Translations under genes and position numbers: made by a program
The notes under the pieces: generated by a model
Seen by the model: the letters and a program-made list of their open reading frames with translations, nothing else
Told to the model about the DNA's origin: nothing
The model's database searches: none
Source: Rhodospirillales bacterium
GTDB lineage: Bacteria > Vulcanimicrobiota > Vulcanimicrobiia > Vulcanimicrobiales > Vulcanimicrobiaceae
Length of the DNA stretch: 32,581 nt
Direction of reading: 5' to 3'
Assembly (NCBI GenBank): GCA_025359485.1
Contig: JANYGA010000188.1
Location: 1 to 32,581, forward strand
In this document: piece after piece, positions 22,148-30,481 of the stretch
Position numbering within the stretch: the first letter of the stretch is position 1
Layout: each line of letters opens with the position of its first letter

Positions 22148-23953
22148 ATGATCGCAACGACGTTCGACGCTCTGCTCCGCCGAGATCTCGATTTCCAGCT
22201 CTATGCGATGCAGGGTCTCGGCGAGCTCGTTTCGCGCGAGCGCTATGCCGAACACGACGTCGAAACGTTCGCCTCGATCATCGATACGGCTTATGACGTC
22301 GCTGGCGAGCGCTTCGCGCCGATCGCGGCGGAACTCGATGCCTTCGAACCGACCTTGCGCGATGGCGTCGTCCAAACGCTCCCCGCGCTAGCGGGCGCAC
22401 TCGATGCATTCGTCGAGGCGGGTTTCATGGCCGTGGGATTCGATGCGAAACACGGTGGCATGCAACTCCCGCATCTCATGACCGTCGCGACACAACTCAT
22501 TTTCAGCGCGGCAAACGGCCCGGCTGCCGGGTATCCGTTTCTCACGCAGGGCGCCGCGAATCTGCTCGCGGTTTTCGCGTCGCCCGAGCAGCAGAAAACG
22601 TGGCTCGAACCGATGATCGAAGGGCGCTACTTCGGCACGATGGCGCTCACGGAACCGCAGGCCGGCTCCTCGCTTGCGGAGGTCGCAACGCTCGCCGTAC
22701 CGCATGCCGACGGAACGTATCGGCTCACCGGGAATAAAATGTGGATCTCGGGATCCGAACACGAACTCTCCGAAAACATCATCAATTTAGTACTCGCGCG
22801 ATTGCCGGGAGCGCCGGCGGGCGTCAAGGGCATCTCCCTCTTCATCGTGCCGAAATTCGCCCTCGATCCCAGCGGCGAGGCCACGATTCGCAACGACGTC
22901 ACCGTCGTCGGACTCAATCACAAACTCGGCCAACGCGGCATTAGCAACTGCGCGCTCTCACTCGGCGATCGCGGCGCGTGCATCGGCTATCTCGTCGGAC
23001 AAGAGCACGCGGGCATGCGTCAGATGTTCCATATGATGAACGAGGCACGCATCGGCATCGGCGCGTGGGCGACGTGTACCGCGTACGCCGCATATCGCTA
23101 CGCGCTCGCGTATGCGAAAACGCGACCGCAGGGTCGGCGCACGGGCGCGAAAGATCCGACGGCCCTGCCGGTACCGATCGTCGAACACGCCGACGTGCGC
23201 CGCATGTTACTCGCGCAAAAAGCGATCGTCGAAGGCGGGCTTGCGATCGTGACGTATTGCGCGCGCCTCGTCGACGACGAGCATTCCCATCCCGATCCCG
23301 CCGAACGCGAAGCCGCGCACCGATTGCTCGAAGTGCTCACGCCGATCGCAAAAACGTGGCCGTCCGAACACGGTTGCGAAGCGAACTCACTCGCGATTCA
23401 AGTGCTCGGGGGGTACGGCTATTCGCCCGAGTACCCCGTCGAGCGACTCTTCCGCGATCAACGGCTCAACCCGATTCACGAAGGCACGACGGGTATTCAA
23501 GGACTCGACCTTCTCGGCCGCAAGGTCACGCTCGGCGGCGGCATCGGCTTCACGCTTTTGCTCGCACGCATGCGTGAAGAGATCGCGCGCGCTCGCGCCG
23601 ATGCGACACTGATAAAAGAAGCCGACGCACTCGCCGCAAGCGTCGATCGTGCCGAAGCGGTCACGGCGATTCTCGTCGGCGCGCAACGCGAACTCGGCGC
23701 CGAACGCGCGCTCGCAAATGCCACGATCTATCTCGACGCACTCGGCACGATCGTCATCGCGTGGATGTGGCTCGCGCAAGCGCGCGTCGCAAACGAACGC
23801 GCGGCGAACGCGACGGACGATGCGTTCTACGCGGGAAAACGCACGACGTGCCGTTACTTTTTCCGCTACGAGTTGCCGAAGGCGGCGCCGATGTTCGATC
23901 TCCTCGCGTCGCTCGACGATACGACGACGGCACTCGCGATCGCCGAACTTTAA
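22148..23953 (+). CDS. Acyl-CoA dehydrogenase with C-terminal extension (FadE/DmdC-like)
   Basis: This protein of about 601 residues is an FAD-dependent acyl-CoA dehydrogenase of the long type. Its N-terminal helical domain (residues 1-150) includes GFMAVGFDAKHGGMQLP. The middle beta domain has MALTEPQAGSSLAEV and GNKMWISGSEHELSENI. The C-terminal helical domain has LNPIHEGTTGIQGLDLLGRK, where Glu445 is the predicted catalytic base. An extra C-terminal domain of about 130 residues ends the protein. This matches the 3-methylmercaptopropionyl-CoA dehydrogenase (DmdC)/acyl-CoA dehydrogenase C-terminal family. It oxidises an acyl-CoA to the enoyl-CoA, passing electrons to ETF. The precise substrate cannot be read from sequence. 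ATG 22148 is preceded in frame by GTG 22142; either may be used. It stands alone, convergent with the kinase gene 27 bases away. Confidence 0.92.
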   Translation: MIATTFDALLRRDLDFQLYAMQGLGELVSRERYAEHDVETFASIIDTAYDVAGERFAPIAAELDAFEPTLRDGVVQTLPALAGALDAFVEAGFMAVGFDAKHGGMQLPHLMTVATQLIFSAANGPAAGYPFLTQGAANLLAVFASPEQQKTWLEPMIEGRYFGTMALTEPQAGSSLAEVATLAVPHADGTYRLTGNKMWISGSEHELSENIINLVLARLPGAPAGVKGISLFIVPKFALDPSGEATIRNDVTVVGLNHKLGQRGISNCALSLGDRGACIGYLVGQEHAGMRQMFHMMNEARIGIGAWATCTAYAAYRYALAYAKTRPQGRRTGAKDPTALPVPIVEHADVRRMLLAQKAIVEGGLAIVTYCARLVDDEHSHPDPAEREAAHRLLEVLTPIAKTWPSEHGCEANSLAIQVLGGYGYSPEYPVERLFRDQRLNPIHEGTTGIQGLDLLGRKVTLGGGIGFTLLLARMREEIARARADATLIKEADALAASVDRAEAVTAILVGAQRELGAERALANATIYLDALGTIVIAWMWLAQARVANERAANATDDAFYAGKRTTCRYFFRYELPKAAPMFDLLASLDDTTTALAIAEL

Positions 23954-23980
23954 TCGCCAACGCGCGGCTCGTCGCCGCCG

Positions 23981-25474
23981 TTAGTCACCGCCGTCGCCAC
24001 CGCTCGAGACCGTGACGCGCGGCGTACTGCCCGTCGAAATGACGACGATTGCATTGGACCCTTGCCGCACGAGCGTTCCCGGCGATGGGATTTGCTCGAT
24101 CACCGAATTCGCCGCCGCGTCCGCGTAGGCGGCCGCGTAGCGGACGTGAAGTTTTACGGGTTTGAGGCGTGCCACGGCGTCGGCGAACGTCGTTCCGATG
24201 AGATTGGGAATCGCGAGCAGCGGTAAGCCCGAACTCACGGTGAGCGCGACGGTGGAGCCCGTCGTCGACGACGACCCCGCAGGCGGATTTTGCGCGATAA
24301 CGACGCCCGCGCCCGCAAGCCGATCCGACCGTCGCACCGTTTCGACGCGAAGTCCGCCCGCGATGAGCTTCGACCGCGCGCGATCGACCGACGCGCCGCG
24401 CACGTCGGCGACGGCGATCGACTTCGGCCGAGTGAGCGCGACGACGAATAGGACGAGCACGAGCAGTCCCGCTCCGATCGCGAGCATTCGTGGCGAGATC
24501 GATTGCTTGCGCGCGGCGAGTCTAGCACGAATGCCAGGCGTTTTCGGCGACGTACGTGCTCGCGCGCCGCGCTTTGGCATCCCGACGGCGGGCATGCCGA
24601 CGAGAGTCGGCGCGTCGGTCGCATACGAGCCACCCGCGGCCGTGGGCGGTCGCACGAGTGCCGCAAGCGCGAACTCGACATCGCTCGCCGAACGAAAACG
24701 CTCGTGCGGATCTTTCTGCAAGAGTCGCGCGACGATTCGTGCGAGCCCGAGCGACATGCCGCGTTCCAGCTCCGCGACCGCGGGTTCGGGACGCTCGACG
24801 TGCGCGAGCGCGATCGCGACGGCCGAATTTCCGATAAACGGTACGGTACCGAAGCAAAATTCGTAGAGCATGATGCCGAGGCTGTAGAGATCGGAGCTCG
24901 GGCCGAGATTATGGCCAAGCGCCTGCTCGGGCGAAAAATAATGAACGCTCCCGACGAGCGAGCCCGGGGAATCGATCGTGAGATCGCTGCGCCCAAATGC
25001 GCGAGCGAGCCCGAAATCGGTCACTTTGAGGACGCCCGCAGCCGTACGAAGCACGTTTGCCGGCTTGAGATCGCGATGGACGATCTGTTGCGCATGTGCC
25101 GCGCCAAGCGCCCGCGCGATCTGCCGCGAGTATTCGATCGCGAGCGTTTCATTCAGCGTGCCACCCCCTTTAAGCACGGTCGCAAGCGAAGGTCCATCGA
25201 TACATTCCATCACGATCGCATGCGTGCTGCCATCGGAGACGATGTCGTAGATCGCCACGACGTGCGCGTCGACGATTCGTGCGGCCGTCCGCGCTTCGAC
25301 GTAAAATCGTTCGACGATTTCGGCGTCGCGACCGTACGCCGACGTGAGAATTTTAATCGCGACCGGACGGCCCAGGAGCGTGTCGTGACCGCGCGAGACG
25401 GTCCCCGTCGCACCTTCGCCAAGCAACGCGTCGATGCGATAGCGCCCACCGAGTATCTTCGTCATCTCCTCCAC
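23981..25474 (-). CDS. PknB-type Ser/Thr protein kinase with PASTA domains
   Basis: This 497-residue transmembrane kinase starts its cytoplasmic kinase domain at residue 11. It has the Gly loop LGEGATGTV, Lys41 in VAIKIL, the catalytic loop HRDLKPAN (133-140), DFGLA (153-157) and VGSVHYFSPEQ (P+1 loop). A basic, Pro/Gly-rich juxtamembrane linker (275-325) leads to one membrane helix (about 330-348). Two extracytoplasmic PASTA repeats follow (about 352-417 and 421-487), and the tail is Gly/Asp. PASTA domains in PknB/PrkC bind cell-wall fragments, so this is likely a sensor of peptidoglycan or growth state. Only two repeats is on the low side for the family. The start is either GTG 25474 or ATG 25465; GGAGG lies between them. 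No PP2C phosphatase, FHA, FtsI or RodA gene is adjacent. Confidence 0.93.
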   Translation of the reverse strand: MEEMTKILGGRYRIDALLGEGATGTVSRGHDTLLGRPVAIKILTSAYGRDAEIVERFYVEARTAARIVDAHVVAIYDIVSDGSTHAIVMECIDGPSLATVLKGGGTLNETLAIEYSRQIARALGAAHAQQIVHRDLKPANVLRTAAGVLKVTDFGLARAFGRSDLTIDSPGSLVGSVHYFSPEQALGHNLGPSSDLYSLGIMLYEFCFGTVPFIGNSAVAIALAHVERPEPAVAELERGMSLGLARIVARLLQKDPHERFRSASDVEFALAALVRPPTAAGGSYATDAPTLVGMPAVGMPKRGARARTSPKTPGIRARLAARKQSISPRMLAIGAGLLVLVLFVVALTRPKSIAVADVRGASVDRARSKLIAGGLRVETVRRSDRLAGAGVVIAQNPPAGSSSTTGSTVALTVSSGLPLLAIPNLIGTTFADAVARLKPVKLHVRYAAAYADAAANSVIEQIPSPGTLVRQGSNAIVVISTGSTPRVTVSSGGDGGD

Positions 25475-25527
25475 GGGTGAATACGCACCGACTTCCGTCG
25501 ATTCCCTCGCTATTTTTGGAACGGGCT

Positions 25528-26190
25528 CTAGCGAATGCTGCTCGCGTAGAACGTCCCGTTTTGCGAATATCCGTACGCCGTGATGGAACGTGCGATCGTG
25601 AGTTGGCCGGAGATCGCATTATTGGCTTGCGCGCGCGAGATGTCGACGCGTACGGGCGGCAGTCCCACGAGCGTCAGAATACTGCCGCTGATTGAGAGGA
25701 TCGAACCGCCAACCTGTTGCTGGCCGTACCCACTGCCGTTCCCGTTGCCGTAGCCGTTTTGGCCACCGTTGCAATTGACGACGAAAAGACCGTTCCGATA
25801 GCAGCCGTTGAACGAAACGTGCTGTCCGATGCCGATCTGCGTACCTGCCGTATCGACCGTGATGGTGCGGCCGTCATCGAGACGAACTTGAGCCGTGTTG
25901 CCGTTGACCGAAAGCACGGTGCCGCTGATCGTCGCATACTGCGAATTTCGGCCGTGGTGCTTATGATGTTTGTGGTGCTTGTAGTGCCCTTCGTTTTGAT
26001 CGCCCTCGCCGCGGTAGCCGCGATCGTCGCCCTTGCCACGATCCTCGCCGTCATCTGCGAACGCGGCGGTCGCCGCAAAGGCTCCGAAGGCCGAGCCGTT
26101 CGAAGTGGGCGTCGACAGCGAACCGAACAGCATAGCAGCCGTCGTGGCGCCGGCGAAGACGGCAGCGCCGACCAGTTGGCGTAATTTCAT
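25528..26190 (-). CDS. Secreted His-rich, DUF5666-like protein
   Basis: This 220-residue exported protein has a long signal peptide (KLRQLVGAAVFAGATTAAMLFG, probable cleavage near AFA-DDGED, about residue 45). A charged, low-complexity region follows (DRGKGDDRGYRGEGDQNEG), then the His cluster YKHHKHHKHHGR. Next is a small beta domain (ISGTVLSVNGNTAQVRLDDGRTITV, GQHVSFNGCYRNGLFVVNC) resembling DUF5666-type OB-like modules. A Gly/Asn/Gln-rich linker (GYGNGNGSGYGQQQVGG) joins it to a second similar beta unit (GGSILSISGSILTLVG). The His repeats could bind Zn, Cu or Ni in the periplasm, and the two cysteines may form a disulfide. A strong TAGGAG Shine-Dalgarno precedes the ATG. It is divergent from the glycosidase gene and lies 53 bases upstream of the kinase on the same strand. 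Confidence 0.8.
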   Translation of the reverse strand: MKLRQLVGAAVFAGATTAAMLFGSLSTPTSNGSAFGAFAATAAFADDGEDRGKGDDRGYRGEGDQNEGHYKHHKHHKHHGRNSQYATISGTVLSVNGNTAQVRLDDGRTITVDTAGTQIGIGQHVSFNGCYRNGLFVVNCNGGQNGYGNGNGSGYGQQQVGGSILSISGSILTLVGLPPVRVDISRAQANNAISGQLTIARSITAYGYSQNGTFYASSIR

Positions 26191-26317
26191 GGACCTACTC
26201 CTAAAGACACATGGAGAATAAAGACGCTACGGTAACGTTGCGTTTCCCGGAAAAGGTCCGTCGGCACGCGAAACGCGCGCGAACTCCCATCCATGTTAAC
26301 AGCGAGGGCACGCACGC

Positions 26318-27604
26318 TTGCCGCAAACGACCGTAGCGAAACGATTCGCTTTAGGCATCAACTATTGGCCGCGCGGCAGTGCGATGGCGATGTGGCGTCA
26401 CTTCGACGAAAGCGAGATCGCCGAAGACTTCGCGCGCATCGCCGGACTCGGGCTCGATACCGTGCGGTTTTTCTTGCAATGGTCGGATTTCCAACCGCAC
26501 GCGCAGACGATCGACGAGACGATGCTAGGTCGTCTCGAACGCTTCGTCTCGCTCGCGCACGACGCGCGTTTACGCGTGATGCCGACGCTCTTCTCGGGTC
26601 ATATGAGCGGCGTGAATTGGCTGCCGTCGTGGACGCTCGACCCCGCGACGTCGCATGGTCGTTTCCGCACGTTGACCGAGGCGAGTGAATCTCTGCACGG
26701 CATCGGTGACTTCTACACGGGACCCCTGCTCGAGGCGCAAATCCGTCTCGCGCGTGCCGTCGGCGAGCGATTTCGCGAGCATCCGGCAGTCGTCGCATGG
26801 GATTTGGGTAATGAGTTTAGTAATTTGCGCGAGCCCGCCGATCCCTACGTCGCCGCGGCATGGAGTCGAACGCTCGCGAAAGCACTTCGCGAAACGTCTC
26901 ATCTGCCCGTCGTCGCCGGGACGCATGGCGAAGATCTCACGCGCGATCGCAATTTGCGCTTCGCGACGTTCTGCGAACCGCACGCCTTCGCCACGATGCA
27001 CGGGTACAGCGTCTATAGCGGTTTCGCACGCGATCGCCTCGATCCCGAAGTCGTCCCGTTTCTCGCATCGCTCGCGGCCGCATTTTCATTCAAAGACGTG
27101 CTCTTCACGGAGTTTGGAAACCCGACGTGCCCGCCGGGAAAGCTCTCGCCCTTCGAACGCGTCGCGCTTCCCGACGAAGTACCCAATCCGACGGTCTCGC
27201 CCGACGACCCGATTTTTGCGACCTATGCGTGTTTGCGCGAGAGCGAGAATGCGGCGTACTGCACGGCCGTTCTCGACCGGCTCCATGCCGATGGGCGCCT
27301 CGGTGCGTATTGGTGGTGCTGGGCCGATTACGACGAGCGGCTTCGCGAAACGCCGCCCTTCGATCGTGCACCGCACGAGATGACCTTCGGCATCATCCGC
27401 AGCGACGGCACGGAGAAGCCCGTCGCGGCGGCGCTCGCTGCCTTCGCGGCCGAAAAACGGCTCGTGTTGGGCGCGCAAGATCGACCGACGGTCTCCGACA
27501 CGTACTATTACCGGACGTTGCCGACGAGCACGAAGACGCTCTACGATGCTTTCTTGCAAACGGTCGACGATCGGCGTGCTCGTGCCAGGGCGCCCGAGGC
27601 GTAG
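26318..27604 (+). CDS. GH5-like (cellulase-fold) glycoside hydrolase
   Basis: This 428-residue TIM-barrel protein resembles clan GH-A glycosidases. It has an opening strand LGINYWPRG, LGLDTVRFFLQWSDFQP, RVMPTLFSGHMSG and the acid/base Glu166 in WDLGNEFSN. Then come THGEDLTRDRN, MHGYSVYSGFARD, the nucleophile Glu265 in LFTEFGNP, and YWWCWADYDERL. The catalytic pair and spacing fit GH5 and related families; the substrate (beta-glucan, beta-mannan or a glycolipid) cannot be told. No signal peptide is visible, so it may act in the cytoplasm. The only start that keeps the first barrel strand is TTG at 26318; the first in-frame ATG would cut the GINYWP strand away. It is divergent from the His-rich protein gene, with about 127 bases of likely promoter between them. 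Confidence 0.85.
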   Translation: MPQTTVAKRFALGINYWPRGSAMAMWRHFDESEIAEDFARIAGLGLDTVRFFLQWSDFQPHAQTIDETMLGRLERFVSLAHDARLRVMPTLFSGHMSGVNWLPSWTLDPATSHGRFRTLTEASESLHGIGDFYTGPLLEAQIRLARAVGERFREHPAVVAWDLGNEFSNLREPADPYVAAAWSRTLAKALRETSHLPVVAGTHGEDLTRDRNLRFATFCEPHAFATMHGYSVYSGFARDRLDPEVVPFLASLAAAFSFKDVLFTEFGNPTCPPGKLSPFERVALPDEVPNPTVSPDDPIFATYACLRESENAAYCTAVLDRLHADGRLGAYWWCWADYDERLRETPPFDRAPHEMTFGIIRSDGTEKPVAAALAAFAAEKRLVLGAQDRPTVSDTYYYRTLPTSTKTLYDAFLQTVDDRRARARAPEA

Positions 27605-27644
27605 GCGGCGGGGAATCGGCGTCGCACCGCCGCAAAAGAGCGAA

Positions 27645-27833
27645 ATGGCCGCAAAACGTACGATTCACCCGCCCAAGCCCCGCCTCGACCTACCGTGGTC
27701 GCAACTCGCAAAGGCCCAGCAAAACCAGCTCTACACCGCAGCACTCCATGCGTTCACCCAAGGTGAAGGCCCGAACCCCGGCACGAGCGGGCAATATCAT
27801 CGCGCGAAAACCGCCGAAGAAACCAAAAACTAA
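27645..27833 (+). CDS. Small hypothetical protein, 62 residues
   Basis: I do not recognise this short, basic, hydrophilic protein (MAAKRTIHPPKPRLDLPWSQLAKAQ at its N-terminus). It begins 40 bases after the glycosidase gene on the same strand. A proline-rich start precedes a helical stretch (SQLAKAQQNQLYTAALHAF) and a polar tail. No membrane helix, Cys or signal peptide is present. A hairpin with a T-rich tail follows 30 bases after the stop, which supports a real transcript end here. It might be co-transcribed with the glycosidase. Confidence 0.55.
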   Translation: MAAKRTIHPPKPRLDLPWSQLAKAQQNQLYTAALHAFTQGEGPNPGTSGQYHRAKTAEETKN

Positions 27834-27863
27834 CTCGCCCGCGGCGCCAGCTACCACGGCACG

Positions 27864-27890
27864 GACCGCGTCAATCACGCGGTCTTCGTT
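27864..27890 (+). terminator. Hairpin with T-rich tail before the Nramp-like gene
   Basis: GACCGCGT (27864-27871) and ACGCGGTC (27877-27884) form a perfect 8-bp stem with a 5-base loop, followed by TTCGTTTATTT. It can end the upstream transcript. It sits only 24 bases before the ATG of the transporter gene, so it could instead be an attenuator or metal-responsive leader for that gene. Confidence 0.6.
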
Positions 27891-27908
27891 TATTTCGGAG
27901 CCTTCCTG

Positions 27909-29162
27909 ATGACTACTCCGGCTCGAGCCGAGCGTCAAGTCCCCGTCACGGCCGGGCGCGTTTTGAAGCGCTTGGGGCCGGGCATCGTCTCCGGCGCATC
28001 CGATAACGACCCCACCACCGTCGCGACCCTCGCGATCGTCGGTGCGTCGACGGTCTACGGCCTCGCATGGCTCGTCCTATTCGTGATCCCGATGCTCGCC
28101 GTCGTGCAGGCGATCGCCGCGCGCATCGGCGTCGTGAGCAAACGTGGGCTCGAAGATTGCATCCGTGCGCGTTACGGAAACGGCCTCGCGCTCGCCGCAC
28201 TCTTCGCGGTCCTCGCGGTCAACGTGATCACGCTCGCAGCCGACCTCGAGGGCGGCGGTGCCGCATTGCAGATCATGACGGGCATCGATTACCGATGGTT
28301 CGTCGTCCCCTTCGCGGTGCTCGCCGCAGCCGCGCTCATCATCGGCAAGAGCGACTCGATCACCAATGTCCTCAAGTACCTAACCATCATCTTTTTCGCA
28401 TATATCGCCACGGCATTCTTCGCCCATCCCGATTGGCTCGCGGTCTTACGCGGCTCGCTGATTCCACATTTTGAGAATAATAAAGCGTATATCTCGGGCG
28501 CGATCGCGTTGCTCGGTACGACGCTCACGAGTTATGCCTACGTTTGGGAAACCGTGGCGTCGAGCGAAAAGCGCCAACCGTTGCGACGGATCGGGCTCGT
28601 GCAAGCCGAAGCCATCGTCGGGATCGTCTTCGCGGGCATCGTCTTTTGGTTCATCGTCGTCGCAACGGGAGCCACGCTCGGCGTCCATCACAAGATGGTC
28701 GAAACCGCGCAAGATGCCGCCGTCGCGCTCGTCCCCTTTGCGGGTAAATATGCGAGTTACGTCTTCGGGTTCGGCCTCTTAGCATCGGCGATGATCGCGG
28801 TCCCCGTCCTCGCTGGAACGAGTGCGTACGTGATGGCCGAAGCGTTCGGCTGGCGCCGCAGTCTCGATGCGAGTTTCGCGCGTGCCGATCGTTTTTATTG
28901 GACGCTCATCGCATCGCTCGCGATCGGTGCTGCGATCGCCCTCGTCGGTATCTCGCCGATCAAGTTGCTCTTCTTCAGTGGAATTGCGGGCGGCATCGCG
29001 ACGCCATTTACCCTCGGACTCATGATGCTCGTGGGGCGCAGTCGCCGCATCATGGGTGAGAACCGTCTCGGCGGCACGCTCGCGATTGCCGGATGGGGCG
29101 TGACGACCGTCGTATCGATTGCGGCCGTCGTTTATTTGATCCAGACGGCGCGTGGGGGATAA
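27909..29162 (+). CDS. Nramp-family divalent metal transporter (divergent type)
   Basis: This 417-residue membrane protein has about eleven hydrophobic helices in the Nramp (LeuT-like) pattern. The first helix reads GPGIVSGASDNDPTTVATL, where classical Mn/Fe Nramps carry DPGN. The sixth-helix region reads GTTLTSYAYVWETVASSEK, where classical ones carry the MPH motif. It therefore belongs to the divergent, DxDPT-type relatives annotated as divalent metal transporters, some of which (NRMT) carry magnesium rather than manganese. Substrate specificity is thus open. It would take up a divalent cation across the inner membrane with protons or by facilitated diffusion. The Shine-Dalgarno is GGAG, 7 bases before the ATG. 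The stop lies one base before the start of the DUF5069 gene, so the two form an operon. Confidence 0.9.
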   Translation: MTTPARAERQVPVTAGRVLKRLGPGIVSGASDNDPTTVATLAIVGASTVYGLAWLVLFVIPMLAVVQAIAARIGVVSKRGLEDCIRARYGNGLALAALFAVLAVNVITLAADLEGGGAALQIMTGIDYRWFVVPFAVLAAAALIIGKSDSITNVLKYLTIIFFAYIATAFFAHPDWLAVLRGSLIPHFENNKAYISGAIALLGTTLTSYAYVWETVASSEKRQPLRRIGLVQAEAIVGIVFAGIVFWFIVVATGATLGVHHKMVETAQDAAVALVPFAGKYASYVFGFGLLASAMIAVPVLAGTSAYVMAEAFGWRRSLDASFARADRFYWTLIASLAIGAAIALVGISPIKLLFFSGIAGGIATPFTLGLMMLVGRSRRIMGENRLGGTLAIAGWGVTTVVSIAAVVYLIQTARGG

Positions 29163-29163
29163 G

Positions 29164-29592
29164 ATGACGCCACTTGACTTACAGAGGCAGAAACCGCGGA
29201 GCACGCGTGCGACGATGCTCGGATTTTATCTGCTCCCGCGAACGATCGATAAGTTGCGCGCCGAACTTCCAGGCGGTTCCATCGGGCCATATCTCAACCA
29301 CGACGCGGGCTTCAGCGCATTCGTCGTAAAGCGACTGGGCCTCGACATGACGGCGTTTCGAGAAACCGTCGCAAAAGCGAAGGACGAGCGCGAAATCGAA
29401 ACGTGGCTCGCCGAGCGCATCGATCCGGCCGCGGCGCCCGCGCTCAACGCGAAGCTCGAATCGTTCGTGGTCGAACGGATGTCGCCGGAAGATCAAATGC
29501 TCGTTCGCGAACGTCATCCCGTGATGGCGCAGCGACCGGAGCTCTCGAAGATTCTCGACATTCTCGACGCCGATGATGGTTACGCGGTGTAG
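29164..29592 (+). CDS. DUF5069 domain protein
   Basis: This 142-residue cytoplasmic protein has the DUF5069 look: PRSTRATMLGFYLLPRTIDKLRAELPGG, then IGPYLNHDAGFSAFVVKRLGLDMTAF and ETVAKAKDEREIETWLAER. A variable C-terminal helical part of 50 residues follows. No function is established for the family that I know of. The ATG at 29164 has the purine-rich GGGGGATAAG directly upstream, which overlaps the end of the transporter gene, so translation is likely coupled. A role in metal handling would be guilt by association only. The gene ends 10 bases from the convergent oxidase operon. Confidence 0.85.
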   Translation: MTPLDLQRQKPRSTRATMLGFYLLPRTIDKLRAELPGGSIGPYLNHDAGFSAFVVKRLGLDMTAFRETVAKAKDEREIETWLAERIDPAAAPALNAKLESFVVERMSPEDQMLVRERHPVMAQRPELSKILDILDADDGYAV

Positions 29593-29602
29593 CCCGAGCC
29601 CG

Positions 29603-30463
29603 TTACCACGTGCGCATGCCCGGTGCGAGATAGTGCGCTTGCGATAGATACTCGTGCATCGGACCCGCGTACGCAACGATGGCGAGTGCGAGCGCAGCAC
29701 CCGCCCAACGGCCGAGGCCGTCGAACACGCGCGGTGTCGGCATCGCATCGGCATCGACTTCGGCAAATGCGAAGGGGATGGGTTCGAGCGCGCGTTCGTC
29801 TTGGAGACGCGTGCCGACGGCGACGATGACGAACATGACGATGCTGATGAAGAGCACGATGCCCCCGATTGCTGCCGCAACCATGTGTGGATGCCATGCA
29901 GCCGCGATCGCGGAGCCCGCATACGATACATCCGACGACCGGCGTGGCGATCCCAAGAGCCCGGCCCAGTGCATCGAGAGTGACATCAAACTCATGCCGA
30001 CGAAGAATGTATACATCTGCGCGAGTGCGAGTTTGGGCGCGAAGAGTTTGCGGCCGGTCAGCGTCGGGACGAGCTTATAGGCGGCGGCCATGAACGTGAG
30101 CGCGACGGGTCCGCCGACCGTGATATGAAAGTGGCCGACGATCCACATCGTGTTGTGAACGAGCACGTCCATGCTATACGAGGCGTTGACGATGCCGCCG
30201 AAGCCGCCGGGAATGAAGAGCAACATCCCAAGAGCGATACCGGTGAAGACCGGGTCTTTCCACGGGAGCCAACGCACGATATTGAGGAAGCCGCGTTTTC
30301 CGGCGCGTCGTGCCGCGATCTCGAATGTCGCAAAGAGCGCGAACGCCGTCATGAACGATGGGACCACGACGCCGTAGGTGAGCGCCATGTGGAGCCATTT
30401 CCACGTCGCGCTGATGCCGGGATCGAGGAACTGATGGTGCAGCCCGACGGGCGTCGAGAGCAA
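29603..30463 (-). pseudogene. cbaA: ba3-type cytochrome c oxidase subunit I, C-terminal part after in-frame TAG
   Basis: This is the second half (up to 286 residues) of the haem-copper oxidase subunit I. It lies in the same reading frame as the first half and is separated from it only by one TAG codon and a few sense codons. It contains STPVGLHHQFLDPG (the two CuB histidines), WIVGHFHITVGG (the haem-binding His-x-His), and helices continuing to the C-terminus. Without the first half it cannot bind the full metal set or insert correctly, so alone it is not functional. The TTG at 30461-30463 that opens it has no Shine-Dalgarno. It is best read as the 3' part of one interrupted gene spanning 29603-31291 (562 codons plus stop, counting the TAG). 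Confidence 0.85.
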
Positions 30464-30478
30464 AAGGAGAAAGATAAA

Positions 30479-30481
30479 CTA
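30479..30481 (-). other. In-frame TAG codon interrupting subunit I
   Basis: On the minus strand the codons read TCA CTG ACG CGC CTT TAG TTT ATC TTT, i.e. SLTRL-stop-FIF. The frame is intact on both sides, and the residue replaced is a membrane-helix position usually Ala or another hydrophobic residue. A single T-to-A change from TTG (Leu) would create it. TAG is used as an ordinary stop elsewhere in this window (lonC, glnA, both pilins), so genome-wide reassignment is unlikely. Confidence 0.9.

Noticed and set aside
30479-30481. Amber codon in subunit I as evidence of TAG reassignment in this organism
   Set aside because: lonC, glnA and both pilin genes end at TAG at the expected protein lengths, so TAG is a genuine stop here.
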